From NCBI GenBank assembly GCA_019751475.1, contig JAIENH010000572.1:1-13390 (forward strand): 13,390 nucleotides of DNA, written 5' to 3'. Of this stretch, positions 6,964 through 13,390 are shown one piece after another (the stretch's first letter is position 1; every line of letters starts with the position of its first letter). The notes under the pieces were generated by a model that worked only from the letters and a program-made list of their open reading frames with translations, did no database searches and had not been told where the DNA came from. This DNA is from Cyclobacteriaceae bacterium. GTDB taxonomy: Bacteria > Bacteroidota > Bacteroidia > Cytophagales > Cyclobacteriaceae. The position numbers were made by a program, and so were the translations under genes.

Positions 6964-9900
6964 TCAGTATTTTAATGAAATAAAGCCCGTCATTGTTTTA
7001 CCTGCTTTGGGCAACATGATTTTGTAGAAGTAAGTACCTGTGGGCAGTTTATTACCATTCTTATTGTCGCCCTTAAACACGCGGTCAGCATTGTTGTAAT
7101 CGTTTACGGTAAACACCTCATCGCCCCATCGGTTGTAAATGAAAACTTTATTGCTTTGTGTTTCGGGTAATATGTCGATGTATTGAATAAAAAACGTTTC
7201 ATTTTTGCCATCGCCATTGGGCGAAAGCGCGTTGTACACGGTAATGTCTCCACCGAGTTCAATCGTAATTACCTGTGCCGTGCACAAGTTTGTTAAATCA
7301 CACGCTTCAATGCCCACACGGTCTGAGCCTGTGAAGGGAAAACCTGTGTAGTTTATCGTTAATAAAAATTGATTTAAGAAGGCAGGAGCACCGCTGGCAG
7401 GCTGTTGCGTTATTTGCAATCGGGTAGGGTCAATATTATTCTCCGTGTCCGTAATAAGTTTTTCAAGATCAATCGTTACAATGCCTTCTATAAAAGCCGT
7501 GGCGGTTGTGTTGGCTACTGCTGGTGGTGTGCAGTTTTGAACGGTAGCCGTTACAGCAGTTTTATTGCTCTCGCACGTGCCGTTATTAATAGCAACCTGA
7601 AATGTTTTAGTGATGGAAAGGTTGGTAGCTGTGTAGGTGCTGTTTATGCTACCAAGCAGCGTTGCGCCATCATACCATCGGTATTGTCCGGCTGTTCCTC
7701 CGGTTGCAGTAAGGGTAACAGTTGAGCCCGGGCAAACGGGGCCAACCGCTTGAACACCAGGGGCTGTTGGCAAGGATATGACCGTAGCGATCACTTCGGT
7801 ACGGGAGCTCTCGCAAGCACCATCATTGATGGAAACAAAATACGAAGTTGTAGTTGTAAGGGGTGGCGTTATATAGGTGCTGTTTACTTGTCCGCTAATG
7901 GCTGTGCCACTAGTAGCTACCGAGTACCAACGATATTGTCCGGGTGTTCCGCCAGATGCTGTAAGGGTTATAGCTGTACCATTGCAACCACTGCTGGGTA
8001 CAACACTCGGAGAAGCCGGACAGGTTGTAACGGTAAAATTGGTTGTGCTTGTCGCAGTGTTGCTTGCTACCGTAACGGTTATTGTTCCTGTCGTTGCGCC
8101 TGTTGGAACGGTGGTTGTAATAGTAGTGGGTGTACTGGCCGTTACAACAGCGGTTGTGCCATTAAACGATACCGTATTATTGGCAGGTGTGCTATCAAAG
8201 TTTGTTCCTGTAATGGTTACCGTAGTGCCGATGGGGCCGGAGGTGGGTATGAAGTTGGTGATGGTGGGTGGAACAGGTACAATAAAACTGGATGCACTCG
8301 CCACCGTGTTGCACCCAATTGTTACGGCAAAAGGCCCGGTGGTTGCTCCTGCGGGAATGGTGACTGTTAAACTGGTAGCGGTTGATGATGTGATAGTGGC
8401 AGTAATGCCATTGATCTTGACCGTGTTGCTGAAGGGTGTGCTGAAGTTGGTGCCGGTGATGGTAACCGAAGTACCAATAGCGCCTGAAAGCGGTGCAAAG
8501 GAAGCAATGGTTGGTGGATTTATAAGGCCGACAAGATTTTGATAGATCGACAATGAGCCGCTAAGAAAATTACCAGCAACTATTTCAGGTCTTCCGTCTC
8601 CGTCAATATCTCCTGCAGCTATTCCTCCCGGATTTAATAAAGATGATATGTTAACACCTGCCGCAAGAGAAGCCGATGTAATTGATCCCATCGTAGCGGT
8701 ATTTCTCAATAAAGTCAACGTGTTGCTTGAGGAATTTGAAACAGCCAGATCTAATTTTCCATCTCCATTAAAATCTGCCAGGCCAAAATGTGCAGGTGTT
8801 AAACCTACCGAAAAATCAACTTTGGGCGAAAAGGAAGACGCATTGATAGTTCCTCCCGACACATTTTGGAGAATGGAAATTGTACTATTGGCAATACTGT
8901 TCGTTGCGAGTATGTCAAGCTTTGTGTCTCCGTCAATATCTGCCAGCGCTAGTCCATAAGGAGTGCCGCCTAATGGAAAATCGACTTTTGCTGAAAAAGA
9001 GGAGGAATTGATAACACCTGGAGTGGTGGTATTCTGAAATACAGAAACGGTATTGCTTACATTATTGAGGGCTACAATATCTGGCTTATCATCTCCATTT
9101 AGGTCGCCTACGGATACATCAAATGGCTCTGTTCCCGTTGAAAAACTAACGGGTGATGCGAGTGTAGTGGCAGAGAAACTACCTGTGGAACTTGTGTTTT
9201 TGTAAACTGCCACCGAATTGCTGAATCGGTTTGATACTACAATTTCCGGTTTTCCATCACCATCGATATCTATGATAGCGGTTCTCCATGGAGCAACCCC
9301 AGCGGCAAAATCCACTTTAGGTTCAAAAGAAATTGTTCCTGGTGTGCTGGTATTTCGATAAATTGAAATAGAAAAACCAAGCGAATTTGCAATTACTAAG
9401 TCGGGCTTGCCATCTCCATCAATATCGCCCGATGACACACTCCACGGGTTGATGGGCAGTGTAGCCAGACTAACAGGAGTTGAAAGAGTACTTGCGTCAA
9501 TAACGCCAATCGTGCTTGTGTTTTTATATATTGAGAGTTGGTAACTAAATACCTCAGTAATGGCAATATCTCCTTTTCCATCCCCGTCAAAGTCCTTGAT
9601 CATCATTCCGAGGGGATTGAGACCTGCGGCAAAATCTTTGCGGTCAAAAGAACACACATCAATCGATCCACCACCCGTGAATGTTGGAAAAAATCGTTTG
9701 CTTGAATATGCAGTTAACCCCGCCACCTGAACAGTGATGGGTTGATACGTTGCGCCTGTTGGCACGGTAACCGTAAGTTGGTTAGTGGTTGCAGCCGTTA
9801 CCGTTGCGCGGGTTGCCCCGAAAAAAACAATGTTATTAGCAGGGGTAGCGCTGAAGTTTGTGCCAGTGATAGTAACTGTGGTGCCGATGGGGCCAGAGGT

Positions 9901-11133
9901 TGGCGTGAATGAAGCAATTGCCGGTGTATTAGAGGTAGTGTTCAATAGAATAGAAACATCATTGCTGTTTTGATTTGCCGTTAGCACATCGGGCTTCCCA
10001 TCTACATTTACATCCCCAAGAACAATCGCCCACGGATCACTACCCACTGCCAAAGCGGGCGCGGTGTTGAACGCACCCACTCCATCGCCCAACCCAACTG
10101 TAATATTATTTCCAAATCGATTTGCAACAACAAAATCCGGCTTACTGTCCGAATTCACATCGCCAACCGCAATGCTAATCGGTCCGGAGCCAACAGTAAT
10201 TTCCGTTGAGCCAGAGAAACCGCCCACTCCGTCACCAAGTCTTACGGATACGGTGTTGGCGCCTAGGTTTGATGTTAAGAAGTCTGGCTTCCCGTCAATA
10301 TTCAAATCTGCCACCACTACTTTGTAGGGGAAACTACCTACTAAAATATTTGTTGTCCCAGTAAATCCTCCAAGTCCATCACCCAGTCGCACTGAAACAG
10401 CATTGTTGCCAGCACCAATACGAGACACTAGGATATCTGGATTACCATCCAAATTTACATCTGCAACAGTTAAACTTATTGGTGCATTGCCAACTGACAC
10501 ATTGGTTGATCCTGTAAACCCACCTAGTCCATCACCAAGTCTAACAGATACCGTATTGCTGTTGTAATTATTTGCAAGCAAATCTGGCTTTCCATCCAAA
10601 TTTATATCGGCCGCAACTACGCCTAACGGATTCGTCTGAACAGTAATCTCCGTTGTTCCTGAAAATCCTCCTATTCCATCACCCAAGCGAACTGAAACGG
10701 AATTACTGTTTTCATTGGCAACTAATAGATCGGGTTTGCCATCAAGATTGATATCGGCTACCGTCAGACCCCGTGGGTTAGTGCCAACACTAATACTTGT
10801 TGTACCACTAAATCCCCCGAGCCCATTGCCAAGCCGGACTGATACGTCATTGCTGTTGTAGTTCGCTGCCAATAAATCTGGGTTACCATCTAAGTTAACA
10901 TCTGCTACTGTTAGGCCTCTTGGATTGGTGCCAACACTAATAGAAACAGCCGTATTAAATGAGACTTGTGCTTGTAGGTTTTGAACGTGGGCAGTTAGAA
11001 ATAGACTAACAAGTAAGAAAGTTCTGATCGTCAATTTTATTGATTGCCTCGGTTTGATAACATTCTCCCTCCCTAGCTGATTTTTTTCACTCACTTGTAT
11101 CGCTGCTTTGTTTGTCATCGATTTTGGTTTCAT
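6964..11133 (-). CDS. Large T9SS-exported surface protein with FG-GAP/VCBS, IPT/TIG and Ig-like domains
   Basis: 1389 residues. A polar 33-residue lead precedes a hydrophobic core (LTIRTFLLVSLFLTAHV), with a signal cut near LQA-Q56. Residues 57-404 hold seven FG-GAP/VCBS units of about 49 residues, each with a Ca-binding loop such as DINLDGKPD and a VSVRLGDGLGGF strand. Residues 405-486: IPT/TIG domain. About 487-871: seven more units of a different type (DIDGDGKPD plus ISIYRNTST). About 872-1034: two IPT/TIG domains (SGPIGTTVTITGTNF). About 1035-1200: two Ig-like domains (GQYRWYSVATSG, GQYRWYDGATLL). About 1200-1295: cadherin/Big-like domain. The last 94 residues (YNALSPNGDGKNETF, VFIYNRWGDEVF, LPTGTYFYKI) are the gliding-motility-associated type B signal read by the T9SS. 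The likely role is a calcium-stabilised cell-surface adhesin or matrix protein. No catalytic domain is seen. It forms an operon with the PorP/SprF gene, and its gene start is partly duplicated at 11817-11876. Confidence 0.93.
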   Translation of the reverse strand: MKPKSMTNKAAIQVSEKNQLGRENVIKPRQSIKLTIRTFLLVSLFLTAHVQNLQAQVSFNTAVSISVGTNPRGLTVADVNLDGNPDLLAANYNSNDVSVRLGNGLGGFSGTTSISVGTNPRGLTVADINLDGKPDLLVANENSNSVSVRLGDGIGGFSGTTEITVQTNPLGVVAADINLDGKPDLLANNYNSNTVSVRLGDGLGGFTGSTNVSVGNAPISLTVADVNLDGNPDILVSRIGAGNNAVSVRLGDGLGGFTGTTNILVGSFPYKVVVADLNIDGKPDFLTSNLGANTVSVRLGDGVGGFSGSTEITVGSGPISIAVGDVNSDSKPDFVVANRFGNNITVGLGDGVGAFNTAPALAVGSDPWAIVLGDVNVDGKPDVLTANQNSNDVSILLNTTSNTPAIASFTPTSGPIGTTVTITGTNFSATPANNIVFFGATRATVTAATTNQLTVTVPTGATYQPITVQVAGLTAYSSKRFFPTFTGGGSIDVCSFDRKDFAAGLNPLGMMIKDFDGDGKGDIAITEVFSYQLSIYKNTSTIGVIDASTLSTPVSLATLPINPWSVSSGDIDGDGKPDLVIANSLGFSISIYRNTSTPGTISFEPKVDFAAGVAPWRTAIIDIDGDGKPEIVVSNRFSNSVAVYKNTSSTGSFSATTLASPVSFSTGTEPFDVSVGDLNGDDKPDIVALNNVSNTVSVFQNTTTPGVINSSSFSAKVDFPLGGTPYGLALADIDGDTKLDILATNSIANSTISILQNVSGGTINASSFSPKVDFSVGLTPAHFGLADFNGDGKLDLAVSNSSSNTLTLLRNTATMGSITSASLAAGVNISSLLNPGGIAAGDIDGDGRPEIVAGNFLSGSLSIYQNLVGLINPPTIASFAPLSGAIGTSVTITGTNFSTPFSNTVKINGITATITSSTATSLTVTIPAGATTGPFAVTIGCNTVASASSFIVPVPPTITNFIPTSGPIGTTVTITGTNFDSTPANNTVSFNGTTAVVTASTPTTITTTVPTGATTGTITVTVASNTATSTTNFTVTTCPASPSVVPSSGCNGTAITLTASGGTPGQYRWYSVATSGTAISGQVNSTYITPPLTTTTSYFVSINDGACESSRTEVIATVISLPTAPGVQAVGPVCPGSTVTLTATGGTAGQYRWYDGATLLGSINSTYTATNLSITKTFQVAINNGTCESNKTAVTATVQNCTPPAVANTTATAFIEGIVTIDLEKLITDTENNIDPTRLQITQQPASGAPAFLNQFLLTINYTGFPFTGSDRVGIEACDLTNLCTAQVITIELGGDITVYNALSPNGDGKNETFFIQYIDILPETQSNKVFIYNRWGDEVFTVNDYNNADRVFKGDNKNGNKLPTGTYFYKIMLPKAGKTMTGFISLKY
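8520..9675 (-). repeat. Seven coding repeats of about 54-57 residues (FG-GAP array 2)
   Basis: The second array encodes loops DFDGDGKGD, DIDGDGKPD, DIDGDGKPE, DLNGDDKPD, DIDGDTKLD, DFNGDGKLD and DIDGDGRPE, each followed by a strand such as VAVYKNTSSTG or VSVFQNTTTPG. Unit length and strand sequence differ clearly from array 1, and an IPT/TIG domain separates the two, so the arrays were amplified separately and then joined. Confidence 0.65.
9922..10965 (-). repeat. Seven tandem coding repeats of about 147 bases (FG-GAP array 1)
   Basis: The 5' part of the surface-protein gene encodes seven units of 44-57 residues (mostly 49). At DNA level they are still visibly related: near-identical phrases for RLGDGLGGF and for DxNxDGxPD recur about every 147 bases. 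Unit 4 has a two-residue insertion, unit 6 has lost the loop Gly (DVNSDSKPD), and unit 7 loses the LGDG strand. Such an array can gain or lose units by recombination. Confidence 0.7.
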
Positions 11134-11147
11134 AATTTTCTATATTT
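11088..11147 (-). repeat. Direct repeat copy A: start region of the surface-protein gene
   Basis: These 60 bases match 11817-11876 in the same orientation at 50 of 60 positions without gaps. On the minus strand the block covers 14 bases of leader, the start codon and the first 15 codons (MKPKSMTNKAAIQVS). The match stops abruptly at the leader end, where the PemK-module side begins. Confidence 0.75.
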
Positions 11148-11148
11148 G
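11141..11148 (+). promoter_or_regulatory. Candidate -7 box for the PemK/MazF-type operon
   Basis: TATATTTG matches the Bacteroidota -7 consensus TAnnTTTG exactly and lies 46 bases before the antitoxin start. No TTG box sits at the usual 17-23 base spacing (the nearest give 14 or 26), so the call is weak. The box lies at the end of direct repeat copy A; copy B has AATATTTA at the same place and so has lost it. Confidence 0.3.
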
Positions 11149-11158
11149 TTGGGTTGAA

Positions 11159-11172
11159 CCTGCCAAAGCAGG
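11159..11172. promoter_or_regulatory. Small palindrome between divergent genes; operator or repeat
   Basis: CCTGC-CAAA-GCAGG, flanked by TTG and CAA that can extend the pairing past a two-base bulge. It sits between the divergent surface-protein gene and the toxin-antitoxin operon, where an antitoxin would bind to control its own promoter. The same CCTGC/GCAGG arms are also common in dispersed palindromes of this phylum, so it may be a plain repeat. Confidence 0.3.
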
Positions 11173-11193
11173 CAAGCCATTAAATGAAATGCT

Positions 11194-11433
11194 ATGGAAC
11201 GGATAGTCATTGAAGTAAACAAGGCCACCGCCAAAAAGTGGCGTTCTACCAAGGCTCCTAAACGGAAAAAGTTGGTAAGCATCTTGGCCAATGCCCTGAA
11301 TGAACAAGATGATTTTTCTAAAGTGCAGAAAGGGAAAGTCAATGTGAATAGTGAGGCTCGCTTGAGCGAGTCTTCGCTTGCGAAAGAATGGTTGAGCCCA
11401 GAAGACAGCCGATGGGACGAATTGTTGAAGTAA
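11194..11433 (+). CDS. Putative antitoxin of PemK/MazF-type module
   Basis: 79 residues, strongly charged. The N-terminal part (MERIVIEVNKATAKKW) could be a short DNA-binding strand-helix; a basic segment follows (STKAPKRKKLVSILANAL), and the C-terminal tail SLAKEWLSPEDSRWDELLK resembles the toxin-wrapping tails of antitoxins that precede PemK/MazF toxins. I cannot assign it to a named antitoxin family. It ends 7 bases before the toxin start on the same strand, the usual order and spacing. By analogy the protein should neutralise the toxin and repress the shared promoter. The ATG at 11194 is chosen; two other ATGs just upstream are in other frames. Confidence 0.75.
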   Translation: MERIVIEVNKATAKKWRSTKAPKRKKLVSILANALNEQDDFSKVQKGKVNVNSEARLSESSLAKEWLSPEDSRWDELLK

Positions 11434-11440
11434 TTTACGA

Positions 11441-11773
11441 GTGGACATAAACCAAGGCGATATTGTTGCTGTTGACTTTCCTTTTTCTGACGGTAGCGGA
11501 ATAAAGCGAAGACCTGCCTTGGTGATTTCTAACGATGTAATTAACAAGACAGGCGATGTGGTCTTGATGCAGGTGACGAGCAAATTCAAGAATGATGTGT
11601 TAACAATAGCTTTACAGCCTAAAGAAATCTCGTCACCCCTTCCTTTGCAAAGTTTCTTGAGAGTGCATAAGTTATTTACAATCGATAGAAAGTTGGTAGT
11701 GAAAAAATTGTCGAAACTGAACGAAAATGCTTTCGATAGTGTGTTGGCGAAACTTTTTGAAATTTTGAAATAG
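11441..11773 (+). CDS. PemK/MazF family endoribonuclease toxin
   Basis: 110 residues, the normal length for the family. The diagnostic N-terminus is present: QGDIVAVDFPFSDGSGIKRR (5-24) followed by PALVIS, with the conserved Arg23/Arg24-Pro25, and VLMQVTS (41-47), where Thr46 matches the conserved Thr of the MazF active site. LRVHKLFTIDRKLVVKKLSKL is the typical C-terminal half. Family members cut single-stranded mRNA at short sequences and stop growth until the antitoxin binds. The start is GTG at 11441, supported by its fit with the conserved GDIVxVDFPF start. It is intact, with no frameshift or missing active-site residue. Confidence 0.93.
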   Translation: MDINQGDIVAVDFPFSDGSGIKRRPALVISNDVINKTGDVVLMQVTSKFKNDVLTIALQPKEISSPLPLQSFLRVHKLFTIDRKLVVKKLSKLNENAFDSVLAKLFEILK

Positions 11774-11816
11774 GTCTGCCCAAGTTGATCGTGCCTATCG
11801 CCAGATAAATATTCTC

Positions 11817-11876
11817 CACCCACTTGTTTTGCTGTCTTGTTTGTCATCAATTTCGGGTTCATCATTTTCAATATTT
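11817..11876 (-). pseudogene. Direct repeat copy B: orphan start region of a paralogous surface-protein gene
   Basis: 50 of 60 bases match 11088-11147. On the minus strand it encodes MNPKLMTNKTAKQVG, aligned with MKPKSMTNKAAIQVS of the surface protein, and the match includes about 14 bases before the start codon. Past this block the frame runs on without a hydrophobic signal core and then antisense through the PemK-type toxin, so no real protein follows. I read it as the broken 5' end of a second gene of the same family, left when the toxin-antitoxin module arrived or when a neighbour was deleted. Confidence 0.6.
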
Positions 11877-11931
11877 AGCTTTTACAAACGCATGGTTTAG
11901 GCTTGGCAGCGCTGCTTGGAACAGGCACGGA

Positions 11932-11962
11932 TTGAAGCACCCATATTTTTTGAGTATTTTTG
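11932..11962 (+). promoter_or_regulatory. Candidate promoter of the VapBC-type operon
   Basis: TTG at 11932-11934 and TATTTTTG at 11955-11962 are 20 bases apart, matching the Bacteroidota pattern TTG-N17-23-TAnnTTTG. Transcription would begin near 11968-11970, only about 10 bases before the ATG at 11979, giving a very short leader. Confidence 0.4.
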
Positions 11963-11978
11963 ACAAAACAATTTGCAT

Positions 11979-12215
11979 ATGTACCGCGCTATCATTACCC
12001 CCAAAGAGACGACCCTTACCATAGAGCTGCCTGAGCAAATGGTGGGCAAACCGGTAGAAGTGCTGGCCTTTGAGATTGAGAAAAATGGAGATTCGATTAG
12101 TCTGACCTCGGGCAAACGAAAGAGAACATTTGAAGAGGCCATTGCTCTTTGGGATTCGATGGCGGTTGATATGAGTAATTTTAAGTTTAACCGGGAAGAA
12201 GCGAATGAGCGCTGA
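11979..12215 (+). CDS. Putative antitoxin preceding VapC-type toxin
   Basis: 78 residues from ATG 11979 (MYRAIITPKE); a TTG two codons upstream is possible but less likely. The N-terminal part, TTLTIELPEQMVGKPVEVLAFEIE, is a strand-rich stretch that could be an AbrB/MazE-like DNA-binding fold. The rest (RTFEEAIALWDSMAVDMSNFKFNREEANER) is a helix and a charged tail suited to bind the toxin. I do not recognise a named family with certainty. The last 11 bases overlap the toxin gene, which supports coupled translation and an antitoxin role. Confidence 0.75.
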   Translation: MYRAIITPKETTLTIELPEQMVGKPVEVLAFEIEKNGDSISLTSGKRKRTFEEAIALWDSMAVDMSNFKFNREEANER

Positions 12216-12606
12216 TTTATTTATCGATTCAAATGTGGCAGTGTATGCGCTGGGCATGCCCTCTTTAAAAAGGGACATCGCCCGCCAATTGATTTCTAAA
12301 AAACCGATTATTAGCACCCAAGTAGTGATGGAGACGGTGAACGTGCTTGTGAAAAAATTTAAATTTGAAAGGGCGAACGCATTTGAGGCCGTGACGGAAA
12401 TCATTGATAAGACAGAATTGAGAAGTACCACACCTTTTACCTTAGCAAAGGCTTTTGAAATTTCGCTTCGGTACCAAGTTTCGCATTGGGATGGTTTGAT
12501 TATTACCGCTGCCTTGGAAGCTAACTGCTCGACTTTGTATTCCGAAGACATGCAGCATGGCCTGATTATCGAAAACAAACTCTCTATTGTTAATCCATTC
12601 ATTTGA
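12205..12606 (+). CDS. VapC-type PIN-domain ribonuclease toxin
   Basis: 133 residues, a full PIN domain. The acidic metal-binding residues are in place: Asp8 (LFIDSNVAVYAL), Glu43 (STQVVMETVNVL), Asp96 (VSHWDGLIITAALEANCSTL) and Asp115 (LYSEDMQHGL). Toxins of this family are Mg-dependent RNases that usually cut tRNA or rRNA and are held inactive by the partner encoded just before them. The start ATG at 12205 overlaps the antitoxin end by 11 bases. The gene looks intact and probably functional. A hairpin about 40 bases after its stop may end the operon. Confidence 0.93.
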   Translation: MSADLFIDSNVAVYALGMPSLKRDIARQLISKKPIISTQVVMETVNVLVKKFKFERANAFEAVTEIIDKTELRSTTPFTLAKAFEISLRYQVSHWDGLIITAALEANCSTLYSEDMQHGLIIENKLSIVNPFI

Positions 12607-13059
12607 TTAGCTGACTAAATCATTCTTGCCTTTATCTCCCTGCCCTCGTTGGTGTTCTTCACCAACGATGGTTTTGTAACCAATTTTGACGAAGAATCCA
12701 GCAAATGCTCGGCCTCATTCTCAAAATGCAACATCACATTCCTTCAAATTTTTAACTTCGATAAAGCTACCTCGCTTTGTTGCCGCTTGTCAATACTCCA
12801 AAAGGTTGATTTTTTAAATTTTTGTTTAAGCAAAGGTGACTGCACATCGCACAAAATGTCTAAAGCTGATGCTGCATTCTTTGCCGCTGACGTTACTTTT
12901 TGGAGTCCTTTTAGATTTTTTTGCATTAGGATTGTCCGCAAAGTAGCAGTAGCAAGGAAAAAACTTGGGTTTATTCCGCTAGCAAAAAGGATAACTACCT
13001 TCTAAAAGAAGTTCCTTGTTATAAGTATTGTGTTGGAAAACTTGGTAAAAACTAGACGC
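12607..13059. other. Non-coding interval between toxin operon and LuxR-type gene
   Basis: 453 bases. It begins with the 9-bp hairpin at 12646-12668. A + strand frame at 12649-13005 is rich in Phe/Cys/Ser and looks like an antisense shadow. A minus strand frame at 12744-12926 encodes about 60 residues (from MQKNLKGLQKVTSAAKNAAS) with a Lys/Ala-rich composition that could be a small helical protein, but it has no recognised motif and I do not call it. The stretch has the feel of a dispersed chromosomal repeat, which cannot be tested from one window. Confidence 0.45.
12646..12668. terminator. Perfect 9-bp hairpin after VapC; likely terminator or repeat
   Basis: TCGTTGGTG (12646-12654), loop TTCTT, CACCAACGA (12660-12668): nine perfect pairs. 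On the + strand TGGTTTTGT follows, a weak T-rich run. It lies 40 bases after the toxin stop, a fitting place for operon termination. The lack of a clean T-run leaves room for it being a dispersed palindrome instead. Confidence 0.4.
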
Positions 13060-13390
13060 CTACACCATCCCCCACATTTTTAAAAGATTGATTGTCTCCA
13101 CCGCATCGTTGGTACGCAACTTTTCAAACACGTGCTGGCAGTGGGTTTTTACAGTAGCGAGGGTGATGCCCATTTTCTCGGCCACCTGTGCGCGCTCATT
13201 CCCCTGGCTGATGAGTTTAAAAACTTCTATTTCCCGATCAGTCGGGCATTCTAACATATAAAGCTTTTTATCTGTTTGACTGTATTCATATAAAAAGTTC
13301 TCGATGCCATTGGTCATGCGCAAATGATTGTACCGATCGCTTTTCAATCCTTCTATGTGAGTGATGAGTGACATTAATAAAATCATGTTG
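13060..13390 (-). CDS. LuxR/GerE-type helix-turn-helix regulator (probably 5'-partial)
   Basis: The C-terminal 108 residues are seen. Residues 46-106 form a GerE/LuxR DNA-binding domain: ECPTDREIEVFKLISQGNER (start of the four-helix bundle with the usual T-x-R-E), AQVAEKMGITLATVKTHCQHVFEKLRTNDAVE (turn and recognition helix), then INLLKMWGMV at the end. Residues 1-45 (SLITHIEGLKSDRYNHLRMT) look like the end of a helical sensor or linker rather than a domain. An ATG at 13386 is possible, but the frame stays open to the window edge and regulators of this class are normally longer, so the gene very likely continues beyond 13390. The signal it senses cannot be told. It lies beyond a non-coding stretch, tail to tail with the VapC gene, with no evident link to it. 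Confidence 0.8.
   Translation of the reverse strand, partial: NMILLMSLITHIEGLKSDRYNHLRMTNGIENFLYEYSQTDKKLYMLECPTDREIEVFKLISQGNERAQVAEKMGITLATVKTHCQHVFEKLRTNDAVETINLLKMWGMV

Noticed and set aside
7405..8542. Several + strand open frames of 100-220 residues opposite the surface-protein gene
   Set aside because: The Thr/Val/Gly-rich repeats of the minus-strand gene give long stop-free antisense frames; their translations are Val-rich or Cys-rich mirror images with no motif.
9922..10965. CRISPR-like regular repeats of about 147 bases
   Set aside because: Repeats are too long, degenerate, without spacers, and lie in frame within a coding gene as FG-GAP units.
11140..11871. A 243-residue minus-strand frame starting in direct repeat copy B
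   Set aside because: Only the first 15 or so codons are related to a real gene; the rest is antisense to the intact PemK/MazF-type toxin.
11868..12602. A 244-residue minus-strand frame
   Set aside because: It lies antisense to the whole VapC-type operon, whose catalytic residues and gene overlap are clear.
12649..13005. A 118-residue + strand frame after the VapC gene
   Set aside because: Rich in Phe, Cys and Ser with no motif, and its start lies inside the hairpin; more like the reverse of a low-complexity sequence.

Overview
The window reads as a chromosomal segment of a Bacteroidota bacterium, most likely of the Cytophagales type. The evidence is a surface protein with a type IX secretion (T9SS) type B C-terminal domain, a PorP/SprF-family partner directly downstream of it, AT-rich weak ribosome sites, and -7 boxes of the TAnnTTTG form. 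No rRNA, tRNA, CRISPR array or transposase was found.

Layout. 1-67: short leader with a strong hairpin. 68-2089 (+): exported protein with a seven-bladed WD40 propeller, an Ig-like linker and a C-terminal caspase-like (C14) peptidase with His520/Cys570. 2108-3748 (-): a decayed heavy-metal resistance remnant, made of a conserved small membrane/periplasmic protein, a PepSY-like protein cut off at mid-length, and the 3' half of a Zn/Cd-type P-type ATPase. The last two are joined at one deletion scar, and the ATPase has a second, frame-breaking deletion. 3994-5367 (-): exported P1-family (S58, DmpA-like) self-processing aminopeptidase with an added C-terminal domain. 5368-5972: 605 bases without a convincing gene but rich in inverted repeats, including at least six hairpins in a row at 5680-5883.

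5973-11133 (-): a two-gene operon for a 1389-residue modular surface protein (14 FG-GAP/VCBS calcium-loop repeats in two differently built arrays, three IPT/TIG domains, two Ig-like domains, a cadherin/Big-like domain and a T9SS type B signal) followed 4 bases later by a PorP/SprF protein. The pair is best read as a secreted adhesin or matrix protein with its dedicated outer-membrane anchor or export partner.

11194-12606 (+): two type II toxin-antitoxin modules in tandem, PemK/MazF type then VapC (PIN) type, transcribed away from the surface-protein operon. The first module lies between two direct copies of about 60 bases (50/60 identical) carrying the start region of the surface-protein gene, so a paralogous gene start was broken or left behind there. 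12607-13059: non-coding, beginning with a perfect 9-bp hairpin. 13060-13390 (-): C-terminal LuxR/GerE DNA-binding part of a regulator that probably runs off the window.

No intact new multi-gene system is proven here. The signals most worth following are the hairpin cluster, the direct repeats around the PemK-type module, and the exported WD40-caspase.
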